Assembly (NCBI RefSeq): GCF_013342145.1
Contig: NZ_JABUQZ010000001.1
Location: 1,984,001 to 2,048,000, forward strand
Direction of reading: 5' to 3'
Length of the DNA: 64,000 bases
Origin: Haloterrigena gelatinilytica
Lineage (GTDB): Archaea > Halobacteriota > Halobacteria > Halobacteriales > Natrialbaceae
Within the stretch, counting starts at the first letter, position 1. The number at the start of each line of letters is the position of its first letter. The position numbers and the translations under genes are program-made. Positions 8,453 through 16,988 of this stretch are shown here, piece after piece. The notes beneath the pieces are model-generated. The model did no database searches and was not told the origin of the DNA. It worked only from the letters and a program-made list of their open reading frames with translations.

Positions 8453-10062
8453 GCCGTCAGCGACGTCACCGACGAGACGCAAAGAAATTCGCCCGTCAGG
8501 TGAAACCCGTGGGACTCACTCCGCGTCCGGGTCGGCCGTCGGTTCCGTCCCCGCCGCGCCCGCGGAAGCCGAAAGGCGGCCTGGGAGTCCCAGATCGGCG
8601 CCATGTCCGTGCGTGCGTCGCGGTAGGCGACATACAGCTCGTCGTACGTCCCGACGGTCGACGAGCGCGGCGCGTACCGGGTTCGATCGCCCGCGAGCGC
8701 GTCGGTCGCGGCCTCGAGGTCCGGGTACGCGCCCACGCCGACGGCGGCGAACGCCGCGGCGCCCGTCGCCCCCGGTTCGTCGTTCGTCGGGACGACGATT
8801 TCGGTCCCCGTGCAGTCGGCGACGAGCTGGCAGAGCAGCGACGATCGAGTGCCGCCCCCGCTCAGGGCGATCCGGTCGGGGTCGGCGGGGAGGTGGTCCA
8901 CGCAGTCCCGCAGGGCCAGCGCTAACCCCTCGTAGGCGCTCCGAACGAGGTGGGCGGTCCCGTGAGCCGGCGAGAGGCCGAGGAACCCCGCCCGGGCGTC
9001 GGGATCGGTGAACGGTCCGCGCTCGCCGGTCTCGCTCAGATACGGCAGGTAGAGCAGCCCGTCGCTGCCCGCCGGGGCCGATCGAGCCAGCTCCTCGAGG
9101 TCGTCGAACGACGCGCCGTCGGCGATCTCCGATCGGACCCACTCGAGGGTCCGCGTGCCGGCGTTCGAGCCGATCGCGGTGGTCCACCGGTCGTCGATTC
9201 CCAGCGCCATCCCGATGGCCGTCGGCTCCGCGCCGGGGCCGTCGCCGATCACCTGCGTGAACAGCGAGGTGCCGATCGAGGCGGCGCCGTCGCCCGGCCG
9301 GACGGCGCCGCTGCCGACCGCCGACGCGGCGACGTCGATAGCCCCGGCGACGACCGGCGTCCCGGCGGGCAGTCCGGTTTCGTCGGCGGCCGTCTCCGTG
9401 ACCGTCCCGACGACGTCCGTCAGCGCGCGGAGCTCCGGGAGCAGCGACGCCCGTTCCGGGAGCCCGACGGCCTCGAAGACGGCCGGCTCGAACGCGGTCG
9501 TCTCGCGGTCGAGCAACGGCACCGTCGCCTCGGTGGTGTCGGTGCCGCGCTCGCCGGTCAGCGAGTACGCGAGCCAGTCCGTACAGGAAAACGCCGTCGT
9601 CGCCCGCTCGAGGGCCGCGGGCTCCTCGTCGGCCAGCCACCGCAACAGCGGCAGACTCATGCCCGGATACGGCCGCGAGCCGCAGGTCTCGGCCAGCGTC
9701 TCGAGGGTGCCGTCGCGCGCCCAGTCCTCGACGATCGGGGCCGCGCGGCTGTCCGACCAGAGGACGGCGTTCCGGACGGGCTCGCCGTCGGCGTCGATCA
9801 GCCAGCAGCCGTCGCCCTGCCCCGTGAGGCCGACGGCCTCGATCTCCGCGTCGTCCTCGCGGGCCTCGAGTTCGTCCACCGCCGTCCGGATCGTCTCGGC
9901 CGTCACCGACCACACCGCGTCCATCTCCTGTTCGGCCCGGCCGGGTTCCGGAGTGACGACCGACTGGGACGCCGACGCCGTCGCTACCGCATTCCCCTCG
10001 CGGTCGTACGCGACGACCTTGACGTTCCGCGTGCCCGCGTCGATACCGAGGAAGACGTTCAT
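8449..10062 (-). CDS. FGGY-family carbohydrate kinase, frame-shifted 3' end
   Basis: The start MNVFLGIDAGTRNVKVVAYD at ATG 10062 is the phosphate-1 loop of FGGY kinases; TGQGDGCWLIDADGEP and LSGGGTRSSLLCQLVADC followed by NDEPGATGAAAFAA are the other ATPase-fold signatures, so it phosphorylates a sugar or polyol with ATP. Xylulokinase-like overall; substrate unknown. The reading frame is convincing up to DMAPIWDSQAAFR (near 8575), then turns into an arginine-rich tail running to 8449. The adjacent frame from the same point reads SASAGAAGTEPTADPDAE and stops at 8516-8518, which has normal codon use. A one-base indel at the GAAAGG run near 8571-8576 is likely, and the intact gene would end at 8516. 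Confidence 0.85.
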   Translation of the reverse strand: MNVFLGIDAGTRNVKVVAYDREGNAVATASASQSVVTPEPGRAEQEMDAVWSVTAETIRTAVDELEAREDDAEIEAVGLTGQGDGCWLIDADGEPVRNAVLWSDSRAAPIVEDWARDGTLETLAETCGSRPYPGMSLPLLRWLADEEPAALERATTAFSCTDWLAYSLTGERGTDTTEATVPLLDRETTAFEPAVFEAVGLPERASLLPELRALTDVVGTVTETAADETGLPAGTPVVAGAIDVAASAVGSGAVRPGDGAASIGTSLFTQVIGDGPGAEPTAIGMALGIDDRWTTAIGSNAGTRTLEWVRSEIADGASFDDLEELARSAPAGSDGLLYLPYLSETGERGPFTDPDARAGFLGLSPAHGTAHLVRSAYEGLALALRDCVDHLPADPDRIALSGGGTRSSLLCQLVADCTGTEIVVPTNDEPGATGAAAFAAVGVGAYPDLEAATDALAGDRTRYAPRSSTVGTYDELYVAYRDARTDMAPIWDSQAAFRLPRARRGRNRRPTRTRSESHGFHLTGEFLCVSSVTSLTA

Positions 10063-10128
10063 CGGTGGAACCAGTCGGTCAGACACTCTTGAAACCTCCC
10101 CTCGAACGCCGCCGCTCACGACGGGTCG

Positions 10129-10246
10129 CTACTCGAGTCGGGCGTCCGTAATCCGCAATCGCCCGCGAGTCCCGTCCCACTCGTTCTCGTACTCGAGGTC
10201 GATCCGCCGATCCATGTGTGGTCCATCGACGACCAGCGTCTCAGAA
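10129..10246 (-). pseudogene. Degenerate second copy of the 3' end of the Dph6-like gene
   Basis: Reading the minus strand into the stop at 10129-10131 gives ETLVVDGPHMDRRIDLEYE followed by NEWDGTRGRLRITDARLE, which aligns with the last codons of the intact gene at 10412 (TLVVDGPHMDRRIDLEYE then KEWEGTRGRLRITDAELA). The nucleotide copies differ at roughly one position in eight, mostly third positions, plus a one-base offset at the upstream edge, so the duplication is not recent. It has no start and is separated from the intact copy by a palindromic insert. Confidence 0.8.
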
Positions 10247-10411
10247 CCACCTTTTTTCGCTCGGGTTCGTCGCTTCGCTCCTCACCGCTCGCGAAAAAAT
10301 CTGGACCAAAAAGCCGCTCACTCGCTTCGCTCGCTCACGGGCGCTACACGCCCGTTCGCGTTCTCGCGGTTCTCGGCCGTCGACCACCGAACCGCGCATC
10401 GCTCGCGGTAC
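10247..10411. repeat. Palindrome-rich insert between the duplicated gene ends
   Basis: The insert carries two A/T runs (CTTTTTTCGC and GCGAAAAAATC, which are partly complementary) and a chain of GC-rich inverted repeats such as CTCACTCGCTTCGCTCGCTCAC. Positions 10332-10366 read on the minus strand have the same frame (GAGAACGCGAACGG ... CCGTGAGCG) as the repeat inside ScpA at 27490-27518, with a different stem between. It therefore belongs to a dispersed modular repeat family. It encodes nothing convincing. Confidence 0.65.
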
Positions 10412-11137
10412 TTACGCTAGCTCTGCATCCGTAATCCGCAGCCGTCCGCGCGTTCCCTCCCACTCTTTCTCGTACTCGAGGTCGATCCGCCGATCCATGT
10501 GCGGTCCATCGACGACCAGCGTCTCGAACTCGCCGCCCTCCCCGAGGACGTGGACGCCGTACTCCTCGTTGAGCGCCTCGAGTTCCTCGAGCGCCGCATA
10601 ATCGAGCGTCCGGCCGAGCCACGACTCGTCGAGCCCGTGGGCGGCGACCTGGATGATCGCGATCTCGAAGCCGGCCTCGAGCATCGCGTCGGCGAGCTCC
10701 CGGGGGTCTTCCTGCCAGAGCGGGGCGAACAGCTCACAGCCCAGCCGGTCGCACATCCCCTGAATGCGGCTGGTCTGGTACTCGCTCTCGACGGCGCCCG
10801 CGGTGACGCCGGCGATGCCGCCCTCGAGGTCCGCGTCGAGGTCGGTCACGGCGGCCTCGAGCGGCTCGAGCTCGTCGTCACCCTGCGCGCCGGAGTCCGC
10901 GGCGGCGGCGGCCTCGAAGTCGTCGGGTTCGACGTCGACCAGCGGAATGCCGATGCTCTCGGCGGCCAGGGCCGCCAGTTCGGTCGCGGGCACGTGATAC
11001 ATGTACGAGTCGCCCGTCGGGTGGACCGTCACGAGGTGGGAGACGTCGCGTCCCGTCTCGAGGGCCCGGTACAGCGCCCACGAGGAGTCCTTGCCACCCG
11101 AGAAGAGGCTCACCCACGTCCCGTCTGCGTCGCTCAT
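10412..11137 (-). CDS. Diphthine--ammonia ligase / Dph6-type PP-loop ATPase
   Basis: The 241-residue protein has the PP-loop LFSGGKDSSWALYRALE near residue 12 and the family block AGAVESEYQTSRIQGMCDRL followed by APLWQEDP, diagnostic of the MJ0570/Dph6 group that amidates diphthine to diphthamide on elongation factor 2. The start at 11137 (MSDADGTW) sits just before the PP-loop. The length fits archaeal Dph6 proteins lacking the eukaryotic C-terminal domain. Its 3' end has been duplicated immediately downstream (10129-10246), suggesting local recombination at this end. Function assignment is by family. Confidence 0.85.
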   Translation of the reverse strand: MSDADGTWVSLFSGGKDSSWALYRALETGRDVSHLVTVHPTGDSYMYHVPATELAALAAESIGIPLVDVEPDDFEAAAAADSGAQGDDELEPLEAAVTDLDADLEGGIAGVTAGAVESEYQTSRIQGMCDRLGCELFAPLWQEDPRELADAMLEAGFEIAIIQVAAHGLDESWLGRTLDYAALEELEALNEEYGVHVLGEGGEFETLVVDGPHMDRRIDLEYEKEWEGTRGRLRITDAELA

Positions 11138-11192
11138 GGGAGACCCGTTGCGCCAGAGGAGTATATGGGTGACGAGTCCGGCCGCCGACGGC

Positions 11193-12530
11193 TCACTCGG
11201 CCGAATCGGCGTCGGTACTCGAGGTCGAATCGGACGCCGACTCCGATCCCGATCGGGGCGCCGCACCACGATCGGTGTCGGCGGCGTCCGTCGGGGACGT
11301 CGGCGGCCCGCCGTCGGTGCGTTCGGACGTCGATTCGGCGCTCGCGGACGGCTCCGACACCGTCTCGCCCGTCGGTAGGGCCTCGGGGCCGCCGTCGGCG
11401 AGTTCGCCTTCCTCTCGACTGGTGCTGAAGTACGACGCGAGGTGCGCGCCGACGAGACTGACCACGATCCCGCTCACGACGAACAGCGCGAGCCGTTCGC
11501 CGGCCGACACCGCGAACTGTTCGTTCGAGATGACGCCGAACTCGTAGGCCGGTACCACGAACGGATCGATCACGCGCTGTTGCTCGAGGAAGTACGCCGA
11601 GAACCCCCGGACGACCAGCCCGACCGCGATAACGATAAAGGGCAGGTTGAGGTACGAACTGCGGATCGGCCCGTCACCGATGGCCTCGTCGAGCAGGCGG
11701 CCGGCGCTCGCCGTCAGCGCGGCCATCGCGAGCCAGGGGACGCTGTCGAAGGCGAACTGCATCGCCGGCACCACGACGCCGGGGGTGTCCTCGAGCGTCG
11801 AGACGCCTAACGCGCCGGCGAAGACGCCCACGAGGGTCAGCCCCGCGGCGACGACGTAGGTGACGACCGAGACCTGGCCGGAGTACAGCGATTCGCGCAC
11901 CTGGTGGGCGACTCTCGTCACCCGCTCGTCGATATTGAATCCCTTGTAGAGCAGGAAGACGCCGATGACGGTCGTGATCGCGGCGGCGCCCTCCGCGGGA
12001 CCGACGAAACTCGCGAGCATCGGGAAGACCAGCAGCGTCAGCCCGATCGGCACGAGGACGGTCTGGCGCAGTTCCTCGTCGGCGAGGAACTGCTTGAGCA
12101 GGTAGTAGGTCGACTCGATGTCTCGGGCCTGACGGACGACGACGCGGTCGACCGAATCGACCCGGACGCGGCTCTCGACGATCGGCACCAGTCGCTCGTC
12201 CTCCGCGCTGTCGATGACGACGACCGCGGAGTCGGGATCGTACTCGGCGACGAGCTCGTCCAGTTGCGTCGCGACGGCTCTGTCCGCCGAGACCATCGAC
12301 TCCCGGTCGCCCGAGACGACCGCGACGACGACCTCCTCGTTCTCGTCGCGGAGGTTCTGGGCGACGCGCAACGTCTCGAGCAGGGAGTTGACCCCCGAAT
12401 CCTCCGGATCCGCCAGTCCGACGTCGGTCACGAGCGCGCGGACCGCCTCCCAGCCCACGACTGGAGAGCGCAGTCCGGTCTTGCGACCGACGTCGTCGGT
12501 CCGGTCGAGACAGACGACCAGCGTTGTCAC
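11193..12530 (-). CDS. DUF373 family membrane protein
   Basis: The 445-residue protein begins MTTLVVCLDRTDDVGRKTG and contains a soluble N-terminal half (about 170 residues) with VVVAVVSGDRESMVSADRAV, the hallmark of archaeal DUF373, then about eight membrane segments (from VLVPIGLTLLVFPMLASFVG). The C-terminal 70 residues are a serine-, proline- and acid-rich cytoplasmic or surface tail. The cytoplasmic domain resembles a phosphoesterase/CARF-like alpha-beta fold only vaguely; function is unknown. It is followed at a short distance by the Dph6-like gene on the same strand. Confidence 0.85.
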   Translation of the reverse strand: MTTLVVCLDRTDDVGRKTGLRSPVVGWEAVRALVTDVGLADPEDSGVNSLLETLRVAQNLRDENEEVVVAVVSGDRESMVSADRAVATQLDELVAEYDPDSAVVVIDSAEDERLVPIVESRVRVDSVDRVVVRQARDIESTYYLLKQFLADEELRQTVLVPIGLTLLVFPMLASFVGPAEGAAAITTVIGVFLLYKGFNIDERVTRVAHQVRESLYSGQVSVVTYVVAAGLTLVGVFAGALGVSTLEDTPGVVVPAMQFAFDSVPWLAMAALTASAGRLLDEAIGDGPIRSSYLNLPFIVIAVGLVVRGFSAYFLEQQRVIDPFVVPAYEFGVISNEQFAVSAGERLALFVVSGIVVSLVGAHLASYFSTSREEGELADGGPEALPTGETVSEPSASAESTSERTDGGPPTSPTDAADTDRGAAPRSGSESASDSTSSTDADSAE

Positions 12531-12626
12531 GGTAGGCGATGCATTCCGTGTGACGATAAAACCACTTACTCGTTCGACGCGATCGAGGCGCCGAGCGATC
12601 GACGAGAACGGCCCGCGCGCGTTCGA

Positions 12627-13631
12627 TCAGGTCCGCAGGCGGAACTCCCGGTCCTCGGCGAGACCCGAGATACCGGCCCCGAAGGCGTAGGCTACTCGCT
12701 GTGCGCCGGTGCCGATGCGGGCCATCAGCGGCCGTTCGGGTTCGAACTCCTCGACGCTGATCTCGTCGCGCTCGAGGCGGTCGGCCAGTTCGTCCTCGAT
12801 CTCCCGGCGGGTGCCGAGGCGATCGACGAGCTCCAGGTCGTGGGCCTGCTCGCCGAGGTAGATCCGCGCCTCGGTGTCGCGGACGAACTCCGTGTCGAGG
12901 TCGCGGCCGTCGCTGACTCGCTCGACGAACGTGTCGTAGTAGTCGTCGATCAGCCCCTGCAGATACGCGCGTTCGTCCTCGTCCATCTCTTTCAGCGGAG
13001 TGCCGGCGTCCTTGTAGTCGCCGGCGGCGAACCGCTCGTAGGAGAGGCCGACCTTCTCGGCGAGGTCGCTGGCGTTGACCCGGGAGCCGATGACGCCGAT
13101 CGAGCCGACGATCGAGCCCTCGCGGGCCCAGAGTTCGTCGCAGCCGCTGGCGATCCAGTAGCCGCCGCTGGCGCAGACGTCGGTCGCGTAGGCGATCGTC
13201 GGCCCGTCGAACCGCTCGGCCGCCAGCCGGATGTCGTCGCTGGGGACGACCTCGCCGCCGGGCGTGTTCAGCTTCAACAGGAGGGCGTCGACGCTGTCGT
13301 CCTCGTCGGCCCGGTCGATCTGGTCGACGATGTCGTCGGCCGGCGTCCCCCGCGGACTCGAGGGGAGCGACCCGCCGCCGCCGTCGCGCGTGATGGGTCC
13401 TTCGACGGCGACCTCGGCGACGTCGTAGTCGGGGTACAGCGACGCGGCGATATTGCTCGAGAAGCGAACGCCGAGCGCCGCGACCGCGAGCGCGACGAGC
13501 ACGCCGAGTAGCTCCGCCAGCGAGTCCGGATAGACGACGAACAGCGCGAACCCGGCCGCGGCGAAGGCGGCGACGCCGACGACGACGATCAGCAGTCGAT
13601 CGATCCGTTCGCTACCGATCACAGCGGACAC
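12627..13631 (-). CDS. sppA: S49 signal peptide peptidase-like protease (SppA)
   Basis: The 334-residue protein has two N-terminal membrane segments (about residues 12-52) and then a ClpP/crotonase-fold protease domain. LKLNTPGGEVVPSDDI and VCASGGYWIASGCDE contain the glycine-rich oxyanion region and the nucleophile serine of S49 peptidases; the downstream VIGSRVNASDLAEK and AGDYKDAGTPLKEM regions hold the candidate general-base lysine. It would cleave remnant signal peptides or other membrane-embedded peptides with the active site facing outward. It is single-gene, 96 bases upstream of the DUF373 start region. Confidence 0.85.
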   Translation of the reverse strand: MSAVIGSERIDRLLIVVVGVAAFAAAGFALFVVYPDSLAELLGVLVALAVAALGVRFSSNIAASLYPDYDVAEVAVEGPITRDGGGGSLPSSPRGTPADDIVDQIDRADEDDSVDALLLKLNTPGGEVVPSDDIRLAAERFDGPTIAYATDVCASGGYWIASGCDELWAREGSIVGSIGVIGSRVNASDLAEKVGLSYERFAAGDYKDAGTPLKEMDEDERAYLQGLIDDYYDTFVERVSDGRDLDTEFVRDTEARIYLGEQAHDLELVDRLGTRREIEDELADRLERDEISVEEFEPERPLMARIGTGAQRVAYAFGAGISGLAEDREFRLRT

Positions 13632-13732
13632 CTCGTCTCATACGATCATCTCCGTACGGTACCCGGTAAGCGTTGGCGGTTCCGGCGACCTGTCAGCCCG
13701 CGGTCCCGCGGGGCCGCGGGCGACGCGCCGAT

Positions 13733-15082
13733 TCAGTCGTCGAGTCCCTGGGACGTCTGCGACGGCGACGCCCCGTGCGAACGCGTCGATTGTGGCGGTA
13801 CGTCCGTCGGATCGCGGTCGTCGGCCTCGCTCGAGTCGTCGGCTGACTCCGACGCTGATCGACTCTCGCGGTAGGCTTCGACCAGGTTGATGCCGTCCCG
13901 GACGAACGGCATGGGATCGTCGGCCACCGCGTAGTCGAACCGCGGCTGACTGACGAGCGACGTCGCGACGTCGCGCACCGCGCCCGCGAGCGACGGGCGT
14001 TCGACCATCGGGTACTCCTTGGTCGCCACGCTGTGGAGGTAGCTGAGCTCCCCCCGGAGCAGGTGGCCGCCGATGCCGACCTCGTAGGTGTCGTCGGACG
14101 CGACCGGTTCGCCGATCGCCTGCTTCCAGTAGTAGTGGGGGAAGTCCGCGCCCGCGCGGACGGAAAACGGGAGCGACGACCAGAAGCGCGGGTTGATCTC
14201 CATGAGCTTGTACTCCTCGTCGACGGGGTCCCGGAGGAACTCGACCATCGCGAGGCCGTGCCACTCGAGTTCGTCCAGCAGCGCCCGGCCGGCCGCCTCG
14301 AGGTCCGGATCGTACACCGACTCGCGGTAGGCGCTGGGGCCGCCGCAGTACTCCCAGCCGCGGCGCTGGCAGTGCTGGAAGGTGGCGACCGGGTCGCCGC
14401 GGTCGTAGAGGGCGAAGAAGCCGAATTCGCGGGAGTCGGGGATCCGCTCCTGGACCAGCGGGACGTGCCCGCGGCGCTCGACGACGGTCTGGAGGTCCGG
14501 CGGCGTCCCCGGCTGCTGGTACTCCGTCGAGCCGATCTCGATCTCGTCGGCGCCCGGATCGAGATAGGCGGGCGCGGCGACCGTGTATCGGGGCTTTACG
14601 ATCGTTTCCTGGTCCCAGTCGGTCCACTGGTCTAACAGCGCGGTCTCCGGGACCGCCACGTCGGCCGCGTCGGCGGCGGCGAAGAGTTCGACGCGGTCCT
14701 GAACCCGTCGGAGCGTTTCGAAATCGGGCCAGTTCGTGTCGATCACGTCGGCGAACGCCGCCTTGCGATCGGCGAGGACGTAGACGTCCTCCTCGCGGAC
14801 CGGGATGATCGTTCGGACGTCCGACCGCTCGGCGACCGCGAGCAACGCGTCGCCGTAGGCGGACAGATCGTCGGCCGGATCCGGCAGCTCGACGAACTCG
14901 TCGCAGTACGTCGATCGGGACGCCGGCGTCGTCGACGACTCGGAGCCGACGATCGTACGGATGCCGCGCGGTCGCAGCGAACGGAGACAGGCGACGGTAC
15001 TCGGTGCATCGATGCCGGGTATCAGGACGCCCGCATCGTCGTCGTGTCGATCCATGCTCGAAGCACTGTTATCAACTGTCAT
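13733..15082 (-). CDS. ATP-grasp carboxylate--amine ligase
   Basis: The 449-residue protein shows the ATP-grasp order: a preATP-grasp domain (LIPGIDAPSTVACLRSLRPRG, DVRTIIPVREEDVYVLADRK), the lysine strand QETIVKPRYT, and the metal-binding end LMEINPRFWSSLPFSVRAGADFP in which E and N ligate magnesium. It belongs to the carbamoyl-phosphate synthase-like ligases that join a carboxylate to an amine via acyl-phosphate. Substrates are unknown; similar haloarchaeal proteins often sit with glycan or cofactor genes, but none is adjacent. The last 50 residues are a low-complexity serine/aspartate tail. Confidence 0.8.
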   Translation of the reverse strand: MTVDNSASSMDRHDDDAGVLIPGIDAPSTVACLRSLRPRGIRTIVGSESSTTPASRSTYCDEFVELPDPADDLSAYGDALLAVAERSDVRTIIPVREEDVYVLADRKAAFADVIDTNWPDFETLRRVQDRVELFAAADAADVAVPETALLDQWTDWDQETIVKPRYTVAAPAYLDPGADEIEIGSTEYQQPGTPPDLQTVVERRGHVPLVQERIPDSREFGFFALYDRGDPVATFQHCQRRGWEYCGGPSAYRESVYDPDLEAAGRALLDELEWHGLAMVEFLRDPVDEEYKLMEINPRFWSSLPFSVRAGADFPHYYWKQAIGEPVASDDTYEVGIGGHLLRGELSYLHSVATKEYPMVERPSLAGAVRDVATSLVSQPRFDYAVADDPMPFVRDGINLVEAYRESRSASESADDSSEADDRDPTDVPPQSTRSHGASPSQTSQGLDD

Positions 15083-15143
15083 CGGTATAGGCTCACTAAC
15101 TCGAATCGGGGTCTGCTATCGGTCGATCGATTCCACGGGTGCA

Positions 15144-15446
15144 CTAGTAGGGACCGTATACCCGCCGTTCGCGGTCGGTCTCGACGGATCGACCCGGGCG
15201 CGACTGCGGGGACGTTACCGGCTTGCGGGCGGACGCAGCGACGGTTTCGACGACGGCGTCGAGACTCGTATAGCTTCGCTCGGAACGATCACCGTCGGCG
15301 ACGACCGTTCGGCCATCGACGACCGTCGCTCCCGTATCGTCTCGCCACCCGTCTTCCGTTCCGTGGGGATCGAGTCCGCTACCGAACTCGGCGGCGGTAC
15401 CGCGGCCGGTCGGTCGCTCGGCTACTCGATTCGTGTCCGTATCCAT
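15144..15446 (-). CDS. Small hypothetical protein
   Basis: A 100-residue frame occupies the 568-base space between the ATP-grasp and coiled-coil genes. It is hydrophilic and without a known domain; VVDGRTVVADGDRSERSYTSLDAVVETVAASARKP is the most protein-like part. A TATA-like CTATTTTAG lies about 38 bases upstream of its ATG on the minus strand (around 15484), which slightly favours a real gene. The rest of this interval (15447-15650) shows no other candidate. Confidence 0.35.
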   Translation of the reverse strand: MDTDTNRVAERPTGRGTAAEFGSGLDPHGTEDGWRDDTGATVVDGRTVVADGDRSERSYTSLDAVVETVAASARKPVTSPQSRPGRSVETDRERRVYGPY

Positions 15447-15650
15447 TACGCGCTCGTCTACATCCGACCCCGGCCGGCACTAAAATAGCTCACCCTGCTT
15501 ACACGCCGTGAGAATTTTCTGCCGGCCGAAGTGAACGGCCAGCGCGCGGTCGTTCTCGAGAGCGCGCGCTGGCCGGACTCCCGTCTCGAGGCGCCGGCGT
15601 CGAAAACGCAGCAAAGAGAGAAAACCGAACCGCCGGTAGACGAGACCGAT

Positions 15651-16532
15651 CTAGAGCAGACCGGTCTTCTGGAGCTTCATCAGGTCCTCGGTGTCGAGGG
15701 TCTCGCCCTCCTTGAACTTCTGATAGATCTCCTCGGCCTCTTCCTTGGCCTCCTCTTTCTTCTTGTCGCGCTCGGACTTGCGCTCCTCCTCTTCCTTCTT
15801 GTCCAGCTCGCGCAGGCGCTTCTGGACGCGGACGAAGTCCTCGTGGTGCTGGTCGGCGGCCTCCTGGGCCTCGACGAACTTCTCGTGCATCTCGTCGGCC
15901 TCGTCGCGGATGTCGTCGGCCTCCCGATAGGCCTCGATCATCTGGTTGTGGTGTTCCTGGGCCTTGTCCGCGAGCTCGGTCACCTTCTGGTGGTGCTGGG
16001 AGGCTTCCGATCGCACTTCCTCGGCTTCCTCGACGAGCTCCTCGAGATCCTCGTTCTGCTCGAGTTTCTCCTTGCGGGACTCGTACTCCTCGCGCTTGGA
16101 CTCGATCTTCTCGATGAGCTCCTTCTCCTCCTCGCTCGAGAGGACTTCGGTCTGTTGCTTAAACTCGAGTTCCTCGATCTCCTCCTCGAGGTCCTCTAAG
16201 TCCTTGCCCTCGTCGAGCTCCATGTCGGACTTGAGCTTCTCGACCTTGTCGAACAGCTCGTTGGCCTCGGCGTTGAGCTCGTTGCGCTTTTCCTTGTGCT
16301 CTTGGACCTGCTCGTTGAGCTCGTCGCGTTTCTCGCGGTGCTCCTGAGCTTCGTCGACCTTCTCGCGTGTCTTCGCGTTGAGGTCGTCGCGCTTGGACGC
16401 CCGCTCGGACGCCATCTGGTTCAGCTCGTTTCGCCGATCCCGCAGTTGACCGGCCATCTTGATGAGCTGCCCTTTCGATTTGTTTTCGAGGTCGTCCTCC
16501 GTCAGTTCGATGTTCTTTGATTCGTCTACCAT
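15651..16532 (-). CDS. Long coiled-coil protein
   Basis: The 293-residue protein is almost entirely heptad coiled coil (from about residue 25 to 265), rich in E, K and R with repeated EKRDELN and EHREK-type blocks, and with an N-terminal ELTEDDLENKSKGQLIKMAG helix. Haloarchaeal members are commonly annotated phosphoserine phosphatase, but no HAD motif (DxDxT) is present, so that name is not supported here. A structural or scaffold role, perhaps nucleic acid or cytoskeletal, is possible; CetZ lies immediately upstream on the same strand. Lysine content is unusually high for a halophile. Confidence 0.8.
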   Translation of the reverse strand: MVDESKNIELTEDDLENKSKGQLIKMAGQLRDRRNELNQMASERASKRDDLNAKTREKVDEAQEHREKRDELNEQVQEHKEKRNELNAEANELFDKVEKLKSDMELDEGKDLEDLEEEIEELEFKQQTEVLSSEEEKELIEKIESKREEYESRKEKLEQNEDLEELVEEAEEVRSEASQHHQKVTELADKAQEHHNQMIEAYREADDIRDEADEMHEKFVEAQEAADQHHEDFVRVQKRLRELDKKEEEERKSERDKKKEEAKEEAEEIYQKFKEGETLDTEDLMKLQKTGLL

Positions 16533-16988
16533 GTATTATTCAAGCCTCTGTGCCATACCCGCACCGGGGATGTTCGCCCGTTTCACAGACGGGACACCCG
16601 TCGGTCTGACGGGTACCGTCGAACGGAAACGAGCGGCTGTACACAGCATCTGCTCACGATCTGCGAAACCTCGGTGAATAAGATTTCCTGTCATCGATCG
16701 TCGAGCGATACGCGCCCCGGTGGCGTTCTGGTAGCCGTACCTATTGGTGCCTTCAATTTAAACCTACCGGTCCACAACCCCCTGAAAACCGTTGGCAGGG
16801 CCTCCCTCTTACTGTGATGGACTGTGTCATGGGTTCCGAGAGTGCTTATAAATGACACCGCTCGCTATCCCTCGTTTCGCTGAGTGGTCGGCTGGTCAAC
16901 CGGCGACGTCTCCGGATAGTCGGCACTTGTCAACCAGTTTCGGATCCGGGGCAAAACGCTCCTCGCTCGAGTCCGTCGGAAACCGCGG
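16533..16988. other. Intergenic region with promoters, no gene seen
   Basis: This 456-base interval between the coiled-coil gene start and the CetZ stop is AT-richer than its surroundings. It holds TATA-like sequences (TTATAAATG near 16848, TTCAATTTAAACC near 16757) and an inverted repeat GACGGG-ACA-CCCGTC near 16586-16600. The length suggests a long leader or distant promoter for the coiled-coil gene. No ORF with halophile codon use was seen. Confidence 0.5.

Noticed and set aside
10247..10411. Insertion sequence
   Set aside because: Too short, without a transposase frame and without clear terminal repeats; the duplicated flanks are gene-end copies, not short target duplications.
15651..16532. 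Phosphoserine phosphatase naming of the coiled-coil protein
   Set aside because: No HAD DxDxT motif or phosphatase domain is visible; the protein is nearly all heptad repeat.
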